The translations under genes and the position numbers were made by a program. Positions 47,041 to 59,231 of a stretch of DNA of 64,000 nt are shown here, piece after piece (the first letter of the stretch is position 1; every line of letters begins with the position of its first letter). Location: NCBI GenBank assembly GCA_019009955.1, contig CM032229.1, positions 10,137,001 to 10,201,000 on the forward strand, given 5' to 3'. The stretch is from Riptortus pedestris. Its lineage: Eukaryota > Arthropoda > Insecta > Hemiptera > Alydidae. The notes beneath the pieces were generated by a model, which saw only the letters and a program-made list of their open reading frames with translations, was not told the DNA's origin and did not search any database.

Positions 47041-47575
47041 TTATATGCTTTTGTAAATGTTGATGTGTTTTAGATATGTTAGTATTTGTGGAATATATTG
47101 ACTGCTGTCAGGTAATAGTTCTGTTATATCATGGGGTATGTGAAGGTTTTTTCATTTGATGCAGTCTGTCAGTATTTGTCTTATCGTAAGGCGTTTGTTG
47201 CAGTATTTGCATATAGGGTTATCAGTCCTTGTCATACAGTGTCTATGTGTGGCCGATCCTGAGTCTGGCAAGAATTACTTCCTCTCGTCTAGTACTCCTA
47301 TGGCTCGATGGCCACACCTTAATAGTAATTTTGATAATACGGAGGTGGTTAAATAACCAAAGTAAATACTTCCATCCATTCTGATTGCCATTTGTTTAGG
47401 ATTCGGTGGCGTATATGTCCCACAATGTCTTCGTATAATAAGTTTTTTTTTGTGTGTATTGAGTTTGTTGAGGAATTAGTTTAGCCTGGTAGTCTGCAGT
47501 CGTACTAAGTCCAAGGTCCTTGTGTCCTGGCAGCCAATATAGGGTAATTTTTCTTTTTAAGCATCTGTCTTTTCA
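47041..47575 (-). pseudogene. LINE (I/Jockey-like) relic: RNase H end and C-terminus
   Basis: Reading the minus strand from 47575 downward, with frameshifts, gives ITLYWLPGHKDLG...TTAD (end of an RNase H domain, W-x-PGH and final AD). Then come IRHRILNKWQSEW, RREEVILARLRIGHT (the very common R-L-R-x-GHT motif) and DNPICKYCNKRLTIRQILTD (C-x2-C part of the terminal zinc knuckle). The end is QILTYLKHINIYKSI and a stop at 47041. This order is that of the ORF2 C-terminus of non-LTR retrotransposons of the I/Jockey type. At least three frame breaks or stops make it a dead copy. The upstream reverse transcriptase is not visible beyond 47575. Confidence 0.72.
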
Positions 47576-47579
47576 TTAA

Positions 47580-48265
47580 AATTAAATATTCCTAAGTATG
47601 TAAAAACTAAATCTAAGCCAGCTTACTCTGTAAGGAGAAGGGGTACCCCCATATTTGGCTGGAGTGAACCGAGGGCATAGAGCGGATTCCCATTGACTTC
47701 TGCTTCTTGCTAAACTACAGTTGACCCTTTCCTCGAAAACAAAATTACTGTAGAGCTACTCCTAAGTTCTTTGTATAAGTGGAATATAGATTAGCCTTAG
47801 TTAGTATGATTAAATCTCTCGAGATAAGACCAATTTCTAATCATACCCTTATTTACTTGGGTGAGTGAGGAACTAGAGAAGATAGTGAACTTGTATAGTA
47901 TAATATATATATAAGCGTGAATGTGCTAGGTTGGTTGTATACTTTAGGTATTTGATAAGAGGAGGCAGTGCCCCTCCCCAGCCAACGACCTTGGGGCACT
48001 GCTTGCATTCTCTCCCGACCATACATACCAACACTTAGCACACGCTCATAAAACTAACCTCCTTCTCACCGCTATAGTTTATAGCTCAGGCTTTTTATAT
48101 ATTAGACTACTTATAGTCCAAACATTCGTTCTACATTTTGATAATTAGGATCTTCTTTAAATTTCCTTAATTATCTTCCAAAAAAATATTGAACCTCTTT
48201 GGTCACATGTTCTTACCGGAATACTGTAAGGTAGACGAACAAATTTGACTAAATGAGTGAGTTCT
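47580..48265. other. Intron segment, nothing identified
   Basis: No recognisable gene, RT domain or repeat. Confidence 0.3.
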
Positions 48266-48268
48266 AAG

Positions 48269-49078
48269 AACACCGCCACGCAGGTGCTGCGAAAACTAAG
48301 CTGCTTTCCTCACCCATTGGAAAATCTCGGTGATGAAGTCATCCACATTCAATTTCCCCTACAATAAAAAACCTTTGAAATAGTAATTAAGAAGACTAAA
48401 CAAACATTTTAATTTAAGCTTGACATGAGATACTTAGTGATGTTACCGTTTCTGAAAATCGCTTAAAGTCTCGGGATAGGATTGAAAATGAAAAAAACAA
48501 ACAAACAATAAAACAGTTAATATTCGAATTAAAGGAAAATGTATTATAAAAGAATAATTGTAGTTCATTGCATTTTCATCCCGGCTATTTTATAACATTT
48601 TTCGATCGGACTTATAACAATGGAGATATTAAAAAACGTTGATTTTAATCCAACACTAAACCTCTTTACTTGTTAAACCGGTGAAAACAATTCGTCCTTT
48701 TTAGTCCTGAAGCAAGATATTTCGTTAAATGCTGGCTTATTGTTAATATGACATGAGTCCAATATATACATAGAGTCCTCCGTATGAGCAAATGGGAATT
48801 TACTGAAGGGCCATTACTAAAAAATATCTTTGTTGACGAGTTTAAGAAGAAATGTGTAGGTCTATAACAATTAAAGGAAATTAAGTTATCGATCCCTCTT
48901 AATAATAACTGAGGTATTTCGAACATAATTTTGAACACTATTTACATAAAGATTTAAATTTTAATAGATCTCATTTTTTTTATTTTCATCTGTTAGGTAA
49001 GATCAATGGACATCTGTAAACATTCTTGGAAAATTCTGGTCACAAGTACACGTAGATTACCCTGAAGGGGAATAGCTG
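48269..49078 (-). mobile_element. HINE-like repeat, highly diverged copy
   Basis: The 3' end is recognisable on the plus strand as CCACGCAGGTGCTGCG and AAACTAAGCTGCTTTCC near 48277-48310. The left end is ACCCTGAAGGGGAATAGCTG near 49058-49077, with GTAAGATCAATGGACATCTG before it. The core is strongly decayed, so this is an old copy. Confidence 0.5.
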
Positions 49079-49170
49079 AAAAGCCCCTGTCTATTCATCT
49101 ATATGCCCAAACTGATGATGTTATGAATTCTATTTGTCCCTAAACTCCTTTTGTCCACTTCTGATACTGA

Positions 49171-49194
49171 CAAAAAAAAAAAAAAAAAAAAAAA
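49171..49194. repeat. Poly-A tract
   Basis: Uninterrupted run of As, possibly the tail of an old retroposed sequence on the plus strand; no source is recognisable upstream. Confidence 0.6.
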
Positions 49195-49199
49195 TTAAA

Positions 49200-50880
49200 G
49201 AATTTTGAGGAATCTCCTCTTGGGATGATGGTCAGGCGTCCAAATATTCGAAACGTTAGTCATCTATTACTTATTTTTGTATTTATATTAATCATTTGGA
49301 TATTTAACGGTTTTTATCTTCATTTTTTGTATTCCTCTTCAATGTAGGAGTATATGAAGGTCAACAACTAAACCACTGTCATTTTATGGCCCTAGAGAGA
49401 TATTCTTTGTATAGAGATAAAGCCGATCTAGAAAAATTTAGACCAATTTGCCTGTAAAGTATTCTTCAGCCAATCTTAGTTTCATACGATGAGTATTCAA
49501 TAGTGTAATAGACAATAGCGACGGAATGTAAAAGTTGTTGAGGCTAAGTTGAAATTCCATTGTTTTGCTTTGCTAAAAATAACATGAAGAGGGGAAAAAG
49601 AAACAAGGTTCTTATAAACTTTCTTCGTAAAGGAAAAAAAAGAAGAGAAGAAGAGAATGATTCCAAACCTTTGAATAACATCCAAAGATCTTCCTTTGGA
49701 ATGTACCTTTTTTTATTTTTTGAAGAATTTTATTTGTGTAAAAGAGTTCTGGATAGCTTTCAGCTCAACACACAGTTTTTTTGTAGTATCTCTACACAGC
49801 ACCAATGATATATATTTGCAAACAAGTTATTAGAATTCCTTTGAGGAGAGAAAGAAGGGGCTTTAATTATACCTGACGGGAACCTTGTGAACCTTTTGCC
49901 ATTAAACAGATAGTTTGTGGATATAGTGTAAAAAAAGATGGCCAAACTTATCAGGATTATAGAAAATACAAGTTATAACATATAAAACATAGGCGTATAA
50001 TTGACGATAGCTTTCTTTTGAAACTTCGGCACAAAGATTTTTTCTTGTTTTTCTAAGCTTTTCCAATTGAATGAGAGCGACCCTAAGCTTGGTTGAACTT
50101 GTGGTTTTGCATTCTTAATTATGGGAAAGTTATTGCCAATATTTGATATTAAACGATACTGCATTAACTGAATACCAATGTGATCTTCATATAACTATAC
50201 AATGTTGTGTGGTTTCGTAGACTTGCTTGCTGGGCTGAGCGCCCTTCTTCTAGCCGGTTTTCTGCTCCAGCGATTTTCTCGTCACGCTTCACTGTGCTAA
50301 TTTTCGGTAGCTCTACGTTTATCTTCTTCAGGTACCACTATTGCTCCGGATAGGTCCAAGTTCGGGGCGGAATGCAAATTGCGGAAGAATAAATACCTTT
50401 GCACATATTTATTTCTCCCACTTTATGTTCCGCTCCCTTTATGACGCTTCTTCAACACTTCGACCTTGTGATGAATTCTCGGAGTATACCACCTATTGCT
50501 TTCATCGGCCAACGTCTATGGGAGATTTATGGAAAATGTGGGGTGTGACGCAATCAATGAATATTATATCCTCTAGGGGCTCCAATGTTTATTTAATTCC
50601 ATACGCGATATTTACCCATTACATATAAAATGAAAGGTGTGTTCGTTAGTGGTCCAGATGCCAGGGATAGTATGGGTTTACTTGTTGAAATAATGTGTAA
50701 AATCTCAATTAATGACCATAACAATTGTATTACAATTGTTTTTCTTCACATTTCCCCCCTCGAAATTTAATTTAGTTATTTGAATTTTTCATTTCATGTC
50801 TGGCATAATATTCAAGCTTCATAACATAGTCTTCTTGTTATAGAAAAATTAGAGCATATAATACGAGACGTGCTCAGTAG
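49200..50880. other. Intron segment without identifiable genes
   Basis: AT-rich with short chance ORFs. A short segment near 50256-50335 (CTGCTCCAGCGATTTTCTCG ... CTTCAGG) is similar to 43063-43135 and may be an unnamed repeat. Confidence 0.3.
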
Positions 50881-50945
50881 CGTGCCAGGCCTGCACGTGG
50901 GAAGTCTGCTTAACTTGAGCAACGTCTGTGTCAGGAATTTTCGTA
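50881..50945 (+). mobile_element. HINE-like repeat, decayed 3' end
   Basis: TGCACGTGGGAAGTCTGCTT with a degraded hairpin (AGCAACGTCTGTG), near-matching the family 3' end. Core not recognisable. Confidence 0.4.
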
Positions 50946-51047
50946 CATTCTTACTTTGGTTTTCTAATGATTTGTTAATATTACAAACAACAAAGAAAAT
51001 TAATCTTCAATCTCGATGGCTTTTCAACGCAGTTCTCTGGGGATTTT

Positions 51048-51602
51048 AGTAGATTTTCCTTAAGGGAAGTCTGCTATTGAGGTTGTACTCAGGACGCGAT
51101 TTTCGAAAATGTTCTCAAATGCCCATCGATCCTCCTTTCGTCATCCCTTAGAGCTCCTTTCAAAATGATTATATATTTGTATACACACAAATATATACAT
51201 GCGCGCGCGTACGCGCACACACGGACACATATTTGTCTGTAGCCGTTCTAGCGGTCGCAATTTTGGTTTGAACGTTACCAAACTCCATATACAAGCGTTT
51301 ATTTAAAATTAAAGATTTCGTTATCGGCTGAAATCGAAAATATCTCCGTTATTTGTTATCGAATCGAAAAATGTTATAGAACCAATCTATTGAAACTATC
51401 GATGCTCTTCAATTATTGTCTAAACATTTTCTTGTCAATCACATATCAAGATAGTGTTTCATACTTTCCCTTTTTCAGCCTTTACTTCTACTCTTCTGAG
51501 TTTTACATAGGAATGGAGAATGTATGATGAGATTTGATCAGTAGTCGGTTATCTAGTGCAAGGGAAATCTGCTTAGTTCACTTAGACCCTTCACGACGGC
51601 CT
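51048..51602 (+). mobile_element. HINE-like repeat, complete but diverged copy
   Basis: Left end AGTAGATTTTCCTTAAGGG after TTTT. The core has an alternating purine-pyrimidine tract (GCGCGCGCGTACGCGCACAC near 51200) instead of a plain (TA)n. Then come TTCTAGCGGTCGCAATTTTG and the 3' end GGGAAATCTGCTTAGTTCAC with a damaged hairpin and ACGACGGCC before nine Ts. Confidence 0.65.
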
Positions 51603-51604
51603 TT

Positions 51605-54030
51605 TTTTTTTCTATAAAAAGCCATAAATGGGATATTTTGTTAATAAAAGAATTGATGCGTTGGGTACTTGGAGACCAATCATATTTGAGGAACGGGTAT
51701 TTCGGCTGTGAGAAGGGCCTAATATAGTGTAGTGGTATCCATAAAGTAGCCTTAATCGCCGGTTACATAAGAACGGGGGTGAGTCAGCTGACATATCGAT
51801 CAGAGGGGTGGTGGAAGACTCACCCCAACCAGTAGCTAGTCCTCGGAGCAAGTATTTATTTCCAGTGTTGGATGCAGGCACACCATGTACTATGTAGATA
51901 TTTGCCACGAAGCGAGTAGCTTCTCTCCTCCAGGATTAGTAACACAGGGCAAGTCTAAGATGGCTCTGGTATCGCACATTGCCATGACACGCTGGTGGTA
52001 TCATCTCATTTTCAAATCCATATTTGCACCTTAATAGAGACCTATTGTAAGGTTGTGGTATTTAAGCTGGCTATTGGGCATTTTTAAAAATATGAGTCTA
52101 TAGTGGAAATCATATAAAAACTATTGGAAGAGGTTATTAATGCTGAAAATTTGTATTTATATATTTTAAACGAAGTGCTCATAGATATTCCCAGAACTTC
52201 CAAAAACAAGTTAAATACAACTATAATGAAAAAACTAAAGTAAGAACACAACAATTCTGTGTATTTTACTTCTTAAAACACAATACTCGAATATATAAGC
52301 AAACAACGAAATGATAGAAAAAGGAAACATGATGTAATGGTTTTAGATATGTAGACCTTACAGAGCCCTTACGATTTGGCAGTTCCACCCTTCCTCCACC
52401 TCACACCACCAAATCTCCTCTCCCCCCCTCCCTCTACCGTTTTTGATCATTGATATACTTACCAGTAGTTTTAAATAAAACTTACTTTGCTTCCAGGGAA
52501 ACCTGCTAAAAGCTGAGAAAGCCAACAAGAATTATTTTTGCCATTGGTGACTGTGGGTATTACTGAATAATGTTGGCTAGAGAAAAATAGGCACGTTTAA
52601 TATTACTTCTACATTTTCCGACACCAATGTTAGTTCTTAGGCAGAGAAATAGAATTTGATCATGAACTTATATTTTGATAGTCTTGGGTTTATTAGAATT
52701 TCGTTTATTTATAAATAAATGTGTTTAGTATATTTTAAACATGCATTAAAAAAGTGATTAACAAGTCTTGTTGAGTTTAGTCTTGTTAATGCCATATGAT
52801 GAGTTTGATTACTTAGAGAGCAAAATGAAATCAATAAGTTGTAATGAAAGCGAGTTGTATGTGTTAGTGTGTGTGTGTGTGCAGGTCTCACGTTTCAGTT
52901 TTTGTAGTTAGTTTTGGATTTTTATTTTTGTTATGTATTTTGTTTTTTATTGTATTTCATTTCTGTTTTTGTGATTTCATGTCCGTTTCAATTTTTTTTT
53001 TGGGGGGGGGTAATTTTACGTAGCTTTTGATCTGAGCAACTTCGCCACAGCTATGAAGCCTCAATTAATAAATAAATAAAAAATAATCAAATTGTATATC
53101 TATTTATATGGTGTTCTATTTTTGTCAGGTAATTGATGTATGTAGGAGTTTACGCTTTGAGTTGCTATTAAGCTGGGCAAAATCTGGAGCAGATCCACTC
53201 AGTTTGTCCGATCCGGTGAAGGACTAATTGTAGTCGTTGCAATAAATTATTAAGAGTGTGAAATGGATGGCAAGTCGTAATGTAGGACGGATAGAGGCGT
53301 AGTTGAATGAAATTTGAATGGGGACATTTACAGTAGAGTTGTTGCAGAGCTGCTCTAGCAAAAGCAAATACAGTTACATCACGTAGGGCAAACAGGCTGC
53401 CTCCATTAGCTATGTTCTACCTTGTCCGTCATTGTTATTTCACCTTTATACTCGGAATTTACTTTCTTCAAATGGGCTTTTCTCTCCATATTTACTGTCT
53501 AGCCAAGCTTTACTACAGCTTTTAGAATGTTTTCATTAAAGTAATAGAAGCTAAACAAGGCCTTTCCAAATTTAGACCAAATGCTTCATCTCCCTTGCTT
53601 TGACACAAGATGAGTACTAGCTCTTCTATGACATTGCTTTAGCTAGAAATTATTGTTAAGCTCTGTTTCATCTTGTTTAATTTAAGCTACAAATTGATAT
53701 ACACATTTATACAGCAGCTTAGTATTCGATGATATAACAAGATGGACAAAACGAGAGATACGAGAAATAACAACTATTTTATTGCATTTTATGGAGCATT
53801 CATGAAATGAATGATGATTTGGGAGGGGTGGGGGTGGAAGCTCCAGCTTTGGTTACCATCATTTATAAAATTTCGTGCATAATAATTGAAATGTATTTAT
53901 ACATTCAGTTATTAACATACAAATCATTTGGGGAGGGGGCATTCAATAGCGAGCAGCAAGGACATTTATTGGTTCATCTGAAGCCAAGGCCAACTCTGGC
54001 TTGAAGAAGGTAGATTGTCCAGTGACGGTC
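51605..54030. other. Intron segment without identifiable genes
   Basis: No supported gene. A short (GT)n lies near 52866-52881 and a T/G homopolymer patch near 52993-53010. Confidence 0.3.
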
Positions 54031-54034
54031 TCTG

Positions 54035-54650
54035 ATGGATATAGTAGCAACCTTTGCTTCTTATTGAAAATTAAATTACTTATAAATGTTGTCATATACA
54101 TGTTTTCTCTATAATAAATTTTAACCGACATATTTGGATTTTTTAGTTTTCAGCCTTCAGTAAACCTCCACTTCTACTCGAATCATATTAAGAATAAGCT
54201 GTTCGTATCATGTACCACTTTATTCTAAGCTTAAATGCCAAATATTGTTTACAAGAAACCTTTATTGTGCAAGATACATGCAAATTCGTCATCAATTAAG
54301 ATATTACATTCCGTTACTTGATATATACCATACTCGATATTTTACCGTTTCAGTCAACACTAAAGATGATACTTGCTATTGGCAGAAATCAAACTAGGGG
54401 TTGTTATTGGAGCAATCTTGTAAAACTATTGATGCTCTACAATTGTTCTATTCATATTCGTATTTCTATTCTATTCATTATTCGCCCTGTTTCCTTTCAT
54501 CAGTAACCCTTCCCCCTTCTAATCATCGTTTTTCTTTTTTTATTTTTTTTTTAACATATAAATAGAAAATGTGGTGATTGAGTTCACAAGCGTGTTATAC
54601 CTGCACATGGAAAATCTGCTTTGTTTACGCAGGCCCCGCGTGAACAGTGC
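54035..54650 (+). mobile_element. HINE-like repeat, second core subtype, joined to a 28-bp tandem repeat
   Basis: Carries the alternative core (TTTTTAGTTTTCAGCCTTCA, AATGCCAAATATTGTT and ACCGTTTCAGTCAACACTAA) and the 3' end CACATGGAAAATCTGCTTTG, then TTTACGCAGGCCCCGCGTGA. Instead of GACGGACT it runs into ACAGTGCATTTTAG, which resembles the tandem unit that follows. The left terminus is not clear. Confidence 0.55.
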
Positions 54651-54671
54651 ATTTTAGTTTCAGTGTGGTAC

Positions 54672-54783
54672 CGTGTTTATTTAAAGAACAGTGTATTGTC
54701 GTGTTTATGTAAAGAACAGTGCATTGCCGCGTTCTTTGTGAAGATCAGTGCAGTGCTGTGTTTTTGTGAACTTCAGTGATCGT
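54672..54783. repeat. Degenerate 28-bp tandem repeat, four units
   Basis: Units starting CGTGTTTATTT, CGTGTTTATGT, CGCGTTCTTTG and TGTGTTTTTGT at 54672, 54700, 54728 and 54757, each containing an (A/T)CAGTG core. More CAGTG-like words follow to about 54900. Confidence 0.7.
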
Positions 54784-55520
54784 GAGTTATTGTACTGTGC
54801 AATAAGAAGTGCATTTATCATTGTATACTGTGAGTAATAGTTCAGAATAAGAAGAATTTACCAAGTGTGTAGTGGATTAAAAAATAAATTGTGCAGTGAT
54901 AAAAATTCTAAAGGTTGTGTGTTTAATTTTGCAATCCAAAAGAACTCTAATAAACAAAGTTTATTATTTTTGTAATACACATAATAATATTCAATAGACT
55001 TGAAATAGTTTTTACTTTTAATAAACAACGTTATAATTACATATGAAGTGATGCTTGTGTTTGCTATTTTGTAGTTGAATTGTTAATGAACATAAATGCC
55101 TTAGAAGGCAGTGGTTTCCTGAAACCTGTTGCAGGATAGGACAAAGCTTAACAATTTTATTGTGGTGCTATGTCTCTTGGGTAAGTATTCGACTTGGAAT
55201 GTCAATGATCTTTTCCAAGGCTATCATTGCTATTAATTTAGACAGCAATAAAAGCAGAACAGCTTGCTGATTCACGGCTCTTTGATATTTCCTTTTGAAG
55301 CGCCGACTAACTAATGCCATTTTTTTCTCCAAGCCAGTAGAAACATGTTATCAAGCACTTAGCCAATCTCGTTTATTGTTCCCCTAATGCAGTCAGCTTC
55401 CTTTTCTTGTCTTACAACTTTCCTATAGTGGCGCATTTTTTTAGTTCCTCTTGTCGTCTCGGGCTAGAAGATCTTTCTTCTAATCTCTGTAGAACTCGTC
55501 AAGCAGACAACTCGACTCTT

Positions 55521-56040
55521 AGAGGGTTTCTCTTAACGGGAATTAGTTATTGAGTTTGGTCTCAACGCTAATTTCGAAACATTCCCTCAAAACTCCATCG
55601 ATCCTTCCTAGTAGATGACGAAAATGTGGCCCGCTCAAACTTATATGCTAATAACACACGCACACTCACAATATACTTGCCAGATACAGCTCTAGCGGTC
55701 GCAATTTTTTTTTGATCGTTACTAAACTCGATATTTAATCCTTTTATGTAAAAATGAAGTTCGACTTCGTTAATGGCAGAAATCGGACTAGTAAGAAGGA
55801 TTAGAGGGGGAATTTCGAAAATTTGAAATATCGGCGTTACTATTAGTCGGAACGAAAAATTGTACATAACGAATCTTATTGCAAATTGAGATACCTATAA
55901 ATGCTGTTACATGTAAATCTTTTAGCAGATTTCCCTTAAGGGAAATCAGCTATTGAGGTTGTACTCATGACAGAATTTTTAAAATTTTTTTTCAAATGTC
56001 CATCGATCCTACCTAGTAGATGACGAAAATGAGGTCCGTA

Positions 56041-56105
<65 letters not shown>

Positions 56106-57171
56106 CTGTTACCGCTCTAGCGGTCGCAATTTTTGTTTGATCGTTACCAAACTCGGAATTTAATCGTTTTATGTAAAAAGAAAGATCAAGTTCGTTAATG
56201 GCTGAAATCAGACCAGTGGGAGGGTGGTTTAGACGGCAGGATTTTCGAAAAGTCGAAATATCTCCGTTATTATGCGTTGGATCGAAAAATTGTATAGAAT
56301 GAATCGTATTGCAAATTAAATTTACTATAAATATTGCCCATTTACATTTATTCTGTATCTTGAATATTAACCGAGATATTTGCATTTGTATCCTGCGTGT
56401 GGTCGGCAGGAGTCGGCTATGTTCGGCCTTTCCGCCGAGAGCTCTGGCGGCCGTTTCTGTAACTATTCGTCCCTCGTGAATAGGTTTAGAGGTTTCTTAC
56501 TACTACAGTTGTTATTAGGCAGATTTCTCTATTGTAAAACTTCACGTGGGAAATCTGCTTAGTTTACGCAGCCCCTGCGTGACGGACTTTTCTCTATCAG
56601 GAATATTCACCCAGATATTTGAATTTTTTAGTTTTCTTCCATAAGTAAACCCGCACTCCTGCTCATGTTATATTAGCAATATTCTGCATTATAATGAGTC
56701 TCTTTTTTCAATGTTTAAATACCTAATATTCTTTACAAGAGATTTTTATTACACGAGATACATGCAAATTTGCGATGACGGGATCAATTAATATTTTTCT
56801 TTCTTGTCTCGAAAATTTATATTTGATCCATACCATACTCAATATTTAACCGTTTCAGACATCACTGAAGAACTTATATTCTGTTCAATTTGGTCAATTG
56901 AAATCAGACCAGGAATAGTGAGGGTTTAAAGGTGGGAGAATTCGAAAATGCAAAATATCTCCGTAATTATGAGTCGGATCGTAAACGGTTATAGAACCCA
57001 TCTTGTTAAAGTATTGATGCACTAAAATTGTTCTTCAATGTATTTTTTCTTAACGCAAAGCGAGTAATTCCTATTTTCTTGGTTTCAGTCTGAATAGAGA
57101 TGAGATCACTAGTGTGTTTTACCAGCGCATGGGAAATCTGCTTAGTTTACGCAGCCCCTGCGTGATGGACT
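55521..57171 (+). mobile_element. HINE-like repeat, outer copy split by a nested copy
   Basis: The left end (AGAGGGTTTCTCTTAACGGG) and first core half run to about 55923 (...TGTTACATGTAAATCTTT). The element resumes at 56589 with TTTCTCTATCAGGAATATTC and continues through the second core subtype to GGGAAATCTGCTTAGTTTAC, the hairpin and GATGGACT at 57171. The break coincides with a T-run in intact copies. Confidence 0.75.
55924..56588 (+). mobile_element. HINE-like repeat, complete nested copy
   Basis: A well-preserved copy from AGCAGATTTCCCTTAAGGG (55924) to GACGGACT (56588), with a (TA)n core at about 56045-56100. Near its 3' end it carries a GC-rich variable segment (GTCGGCAGGAGTCGGCTATG, about 56402-56421) shared with the copy at 58052. 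Confidence 0.85.
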
Positions 57172-57840
57172 TTTTTAATGTAGTCATATGTATAAACCAA
57201 CTCATGAATTTATGGGGAAGAACGGCTTATCCCTCCCCCTTTTAAGGTATCTTAGTGCTTCTCCAGGGCATCTATTTCTGCAATTTCAAACGGAATGTGG
57301 TGTTTTATTTATTTATTTTATTTTATGATTCTTGTGGGAAATCAAAATCTAAAATTTAACTCGAGAAAATTGTTGAACTCATGCTTCGCTTCTTACAGCT
57401 CGAATTCTCACTTTTCGGAATAAAGCTTAAATAATCCCCTGAAGGAAGCGGGTAAGTAAAATCACTTGGACGTTAAATTTCCTTTAAAATGTGAACACAG
57501 CCTTATACTTTAAGTAGTATAACCAAGATAATATGGCCCAATATCAACCACAATGAACTCTCAATTCTGAAAAATCAATCGATATTGGGAAAATTGTAGT
57601 CTAGCTGAGTGAGGATCATCCAGATGGTATGCCTGGTCGTGCTCCGTGAATTAGGAAATCCATAAATACCACCTAGGTAATTATGACAAATATAAAGTTT
57701 TTATGTACCTCTATATATTTAAAAATAAATGTTATTAGTTTTTCTTTTTTCCTTGTATTCTTGTGATTTCACTGAAATCGTACATTTAATAGTCTATAAA
57801 TGAGTAGTTATATGCATTATTCTGTATTATTATTATTATG
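57172..57840. other. Intron segment, nothing identified
   Basis: AT-rich, no supported feature. Confidence 0.3.
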
Positions 57841-57849
57841 CATATTATG

Positions 57850-58145
57850 TATCTAGAATATTATTTGAAATATTTGTATTTTTTAGTTTGATCTATACCA
57901 TACACAACAGTTAACCGTTTTAGTGAACGATCATATTTGTTATTGGGCAGAAGTGAAACTTTGAATGGTGATGGTATAGACAGGGGGGGGGGGGTTCAGA
58001 AATTAAATATATCCCTCTTGATTTCAGGCTTTGCTACCTCCCTTTTTTTTTAGCTATTGAGGACTCATGACGGAATTTTCGAAATTTTTCTTCAAATGTC
58101 CATCAATCCTACCTAGTAGATGACGAAAATGAGGTCCGTTCAAAA

Positions 58146-58207
<62 letters not shown>

Positions 58208-58753
58208 CTATTACCGCTCTAGCGGTCGCAATTTTTGGTTGATCGTTACCAAACTCTATATTTAGTCGTTTTATGTAAAAAAAAAATATTAAGTTCGTTA
58301 ACGGCTGAACTCGGGCCAGTGGGAGGGGGGGGTTTAGAGGGGAGGATTTTCGAAAATTTGAAATATCTCCGTTACTATACGTCTGGTCTAAAAATTGTAT
58401 AGAATCAATCTTATTACAAATTAAATTTACTATAAATATTGTTCTTTATATTTATTCTGTATCTTGAATATTAAGCGAGATATTTACATTTGTATTGTGT
58501 GTGTGGTCGGCAGGAGTCGGCTATGTTCGGGACATTCCGTCGAGAGCTAGGAGATTCATTACTACTACTGTTATTAGGCAGATTTCTCTATTGTAAAACT
58601 ACACGTGGGAAATCTTCTTAGTTTACGCAGCCCCTGCGTGACGGACTTTTTTTTACATAGAGATAGGTAATATCTGGTCTGACGAGAACACAAGGGTGTT
58701 ATAGCAGCAAGTCGGAAATATGGTTATTTTACGCAGGCCCTGCGTGACGGACT
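57850..58753 (+). mobile_element. HINE-like repeat, second subtype, split by a nested copy
   Basis: The core piece TATTTGTATTTTTTAGTTTG ... GTTAACCGTTTTAGTGAACG and a long G-run (57979-57990) precede the nested copy. After it, ACACAAGGGTGTTATAGCAG, a decayed GGAAATATGGTTATTTTACG, hairpin GCAGGCCCTGC and GACGGACT (58753) complete the outer element. The left terminus is unclear. Confidence 0.6.
58052..58647 (+). mobile_element. HINE-like repeat, nested copy lacking the terminal palindrome
   Basis: Starts AGCTATTGAGGACTCATGAC directly after nine Ts, so the usual first 24-25 bases (AGCAGATTTCCC and the palindrome) are absent. The rest is well preserved, with (TA)n at about 58147-58202, and ends GACGGACT at 58647. 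Confidence 0.8.
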
Positions 58754-59231
58754 TAATGTGACGTGACAATGTTGTTCGATATCCCCTTCTGCTAGATTAG
58801 GTATTTATGGGTCTTCAGATAAAAATACTCTCTCCTGAAAGGAATCCAATTTTCTCACACGCTCTCTCAATCGATGTTCCTACTTTCTTTATTATAGATT
58901 CATTAGAAGAATCTAGGTTTTACTGACACTTGATAAATATAAAAGTTTTCTTCTGTTGATATTTTATTCATAAATCTGGCTTTACTGGCACAGTTACCAA
59001 GTCTCTATTAATATTATAAACGCTTACCTACACCTTCAATGGAAAAATTGTAACAAAGTTATAAACTAGGTTGACAATGACCGGACCTTAGTCGGACTAT
59101 CCTTTGTAGTAATTCCCAAGTTTGTGTTTTTGTATATGGCCTTAAGCCAGGCACTGGCCTATCAAGGATTGTGAATCAATAATTTTCATTTCCTTAGATA
59201 CTTAAACATGGTAGTCAAGAGTATATATATA

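Noticed and set aside
55936..56385. 149-codon frame on the minus strand
   Set aside because: Lies wholly inside a HINE-like repeat and reads through its (TA)n core.
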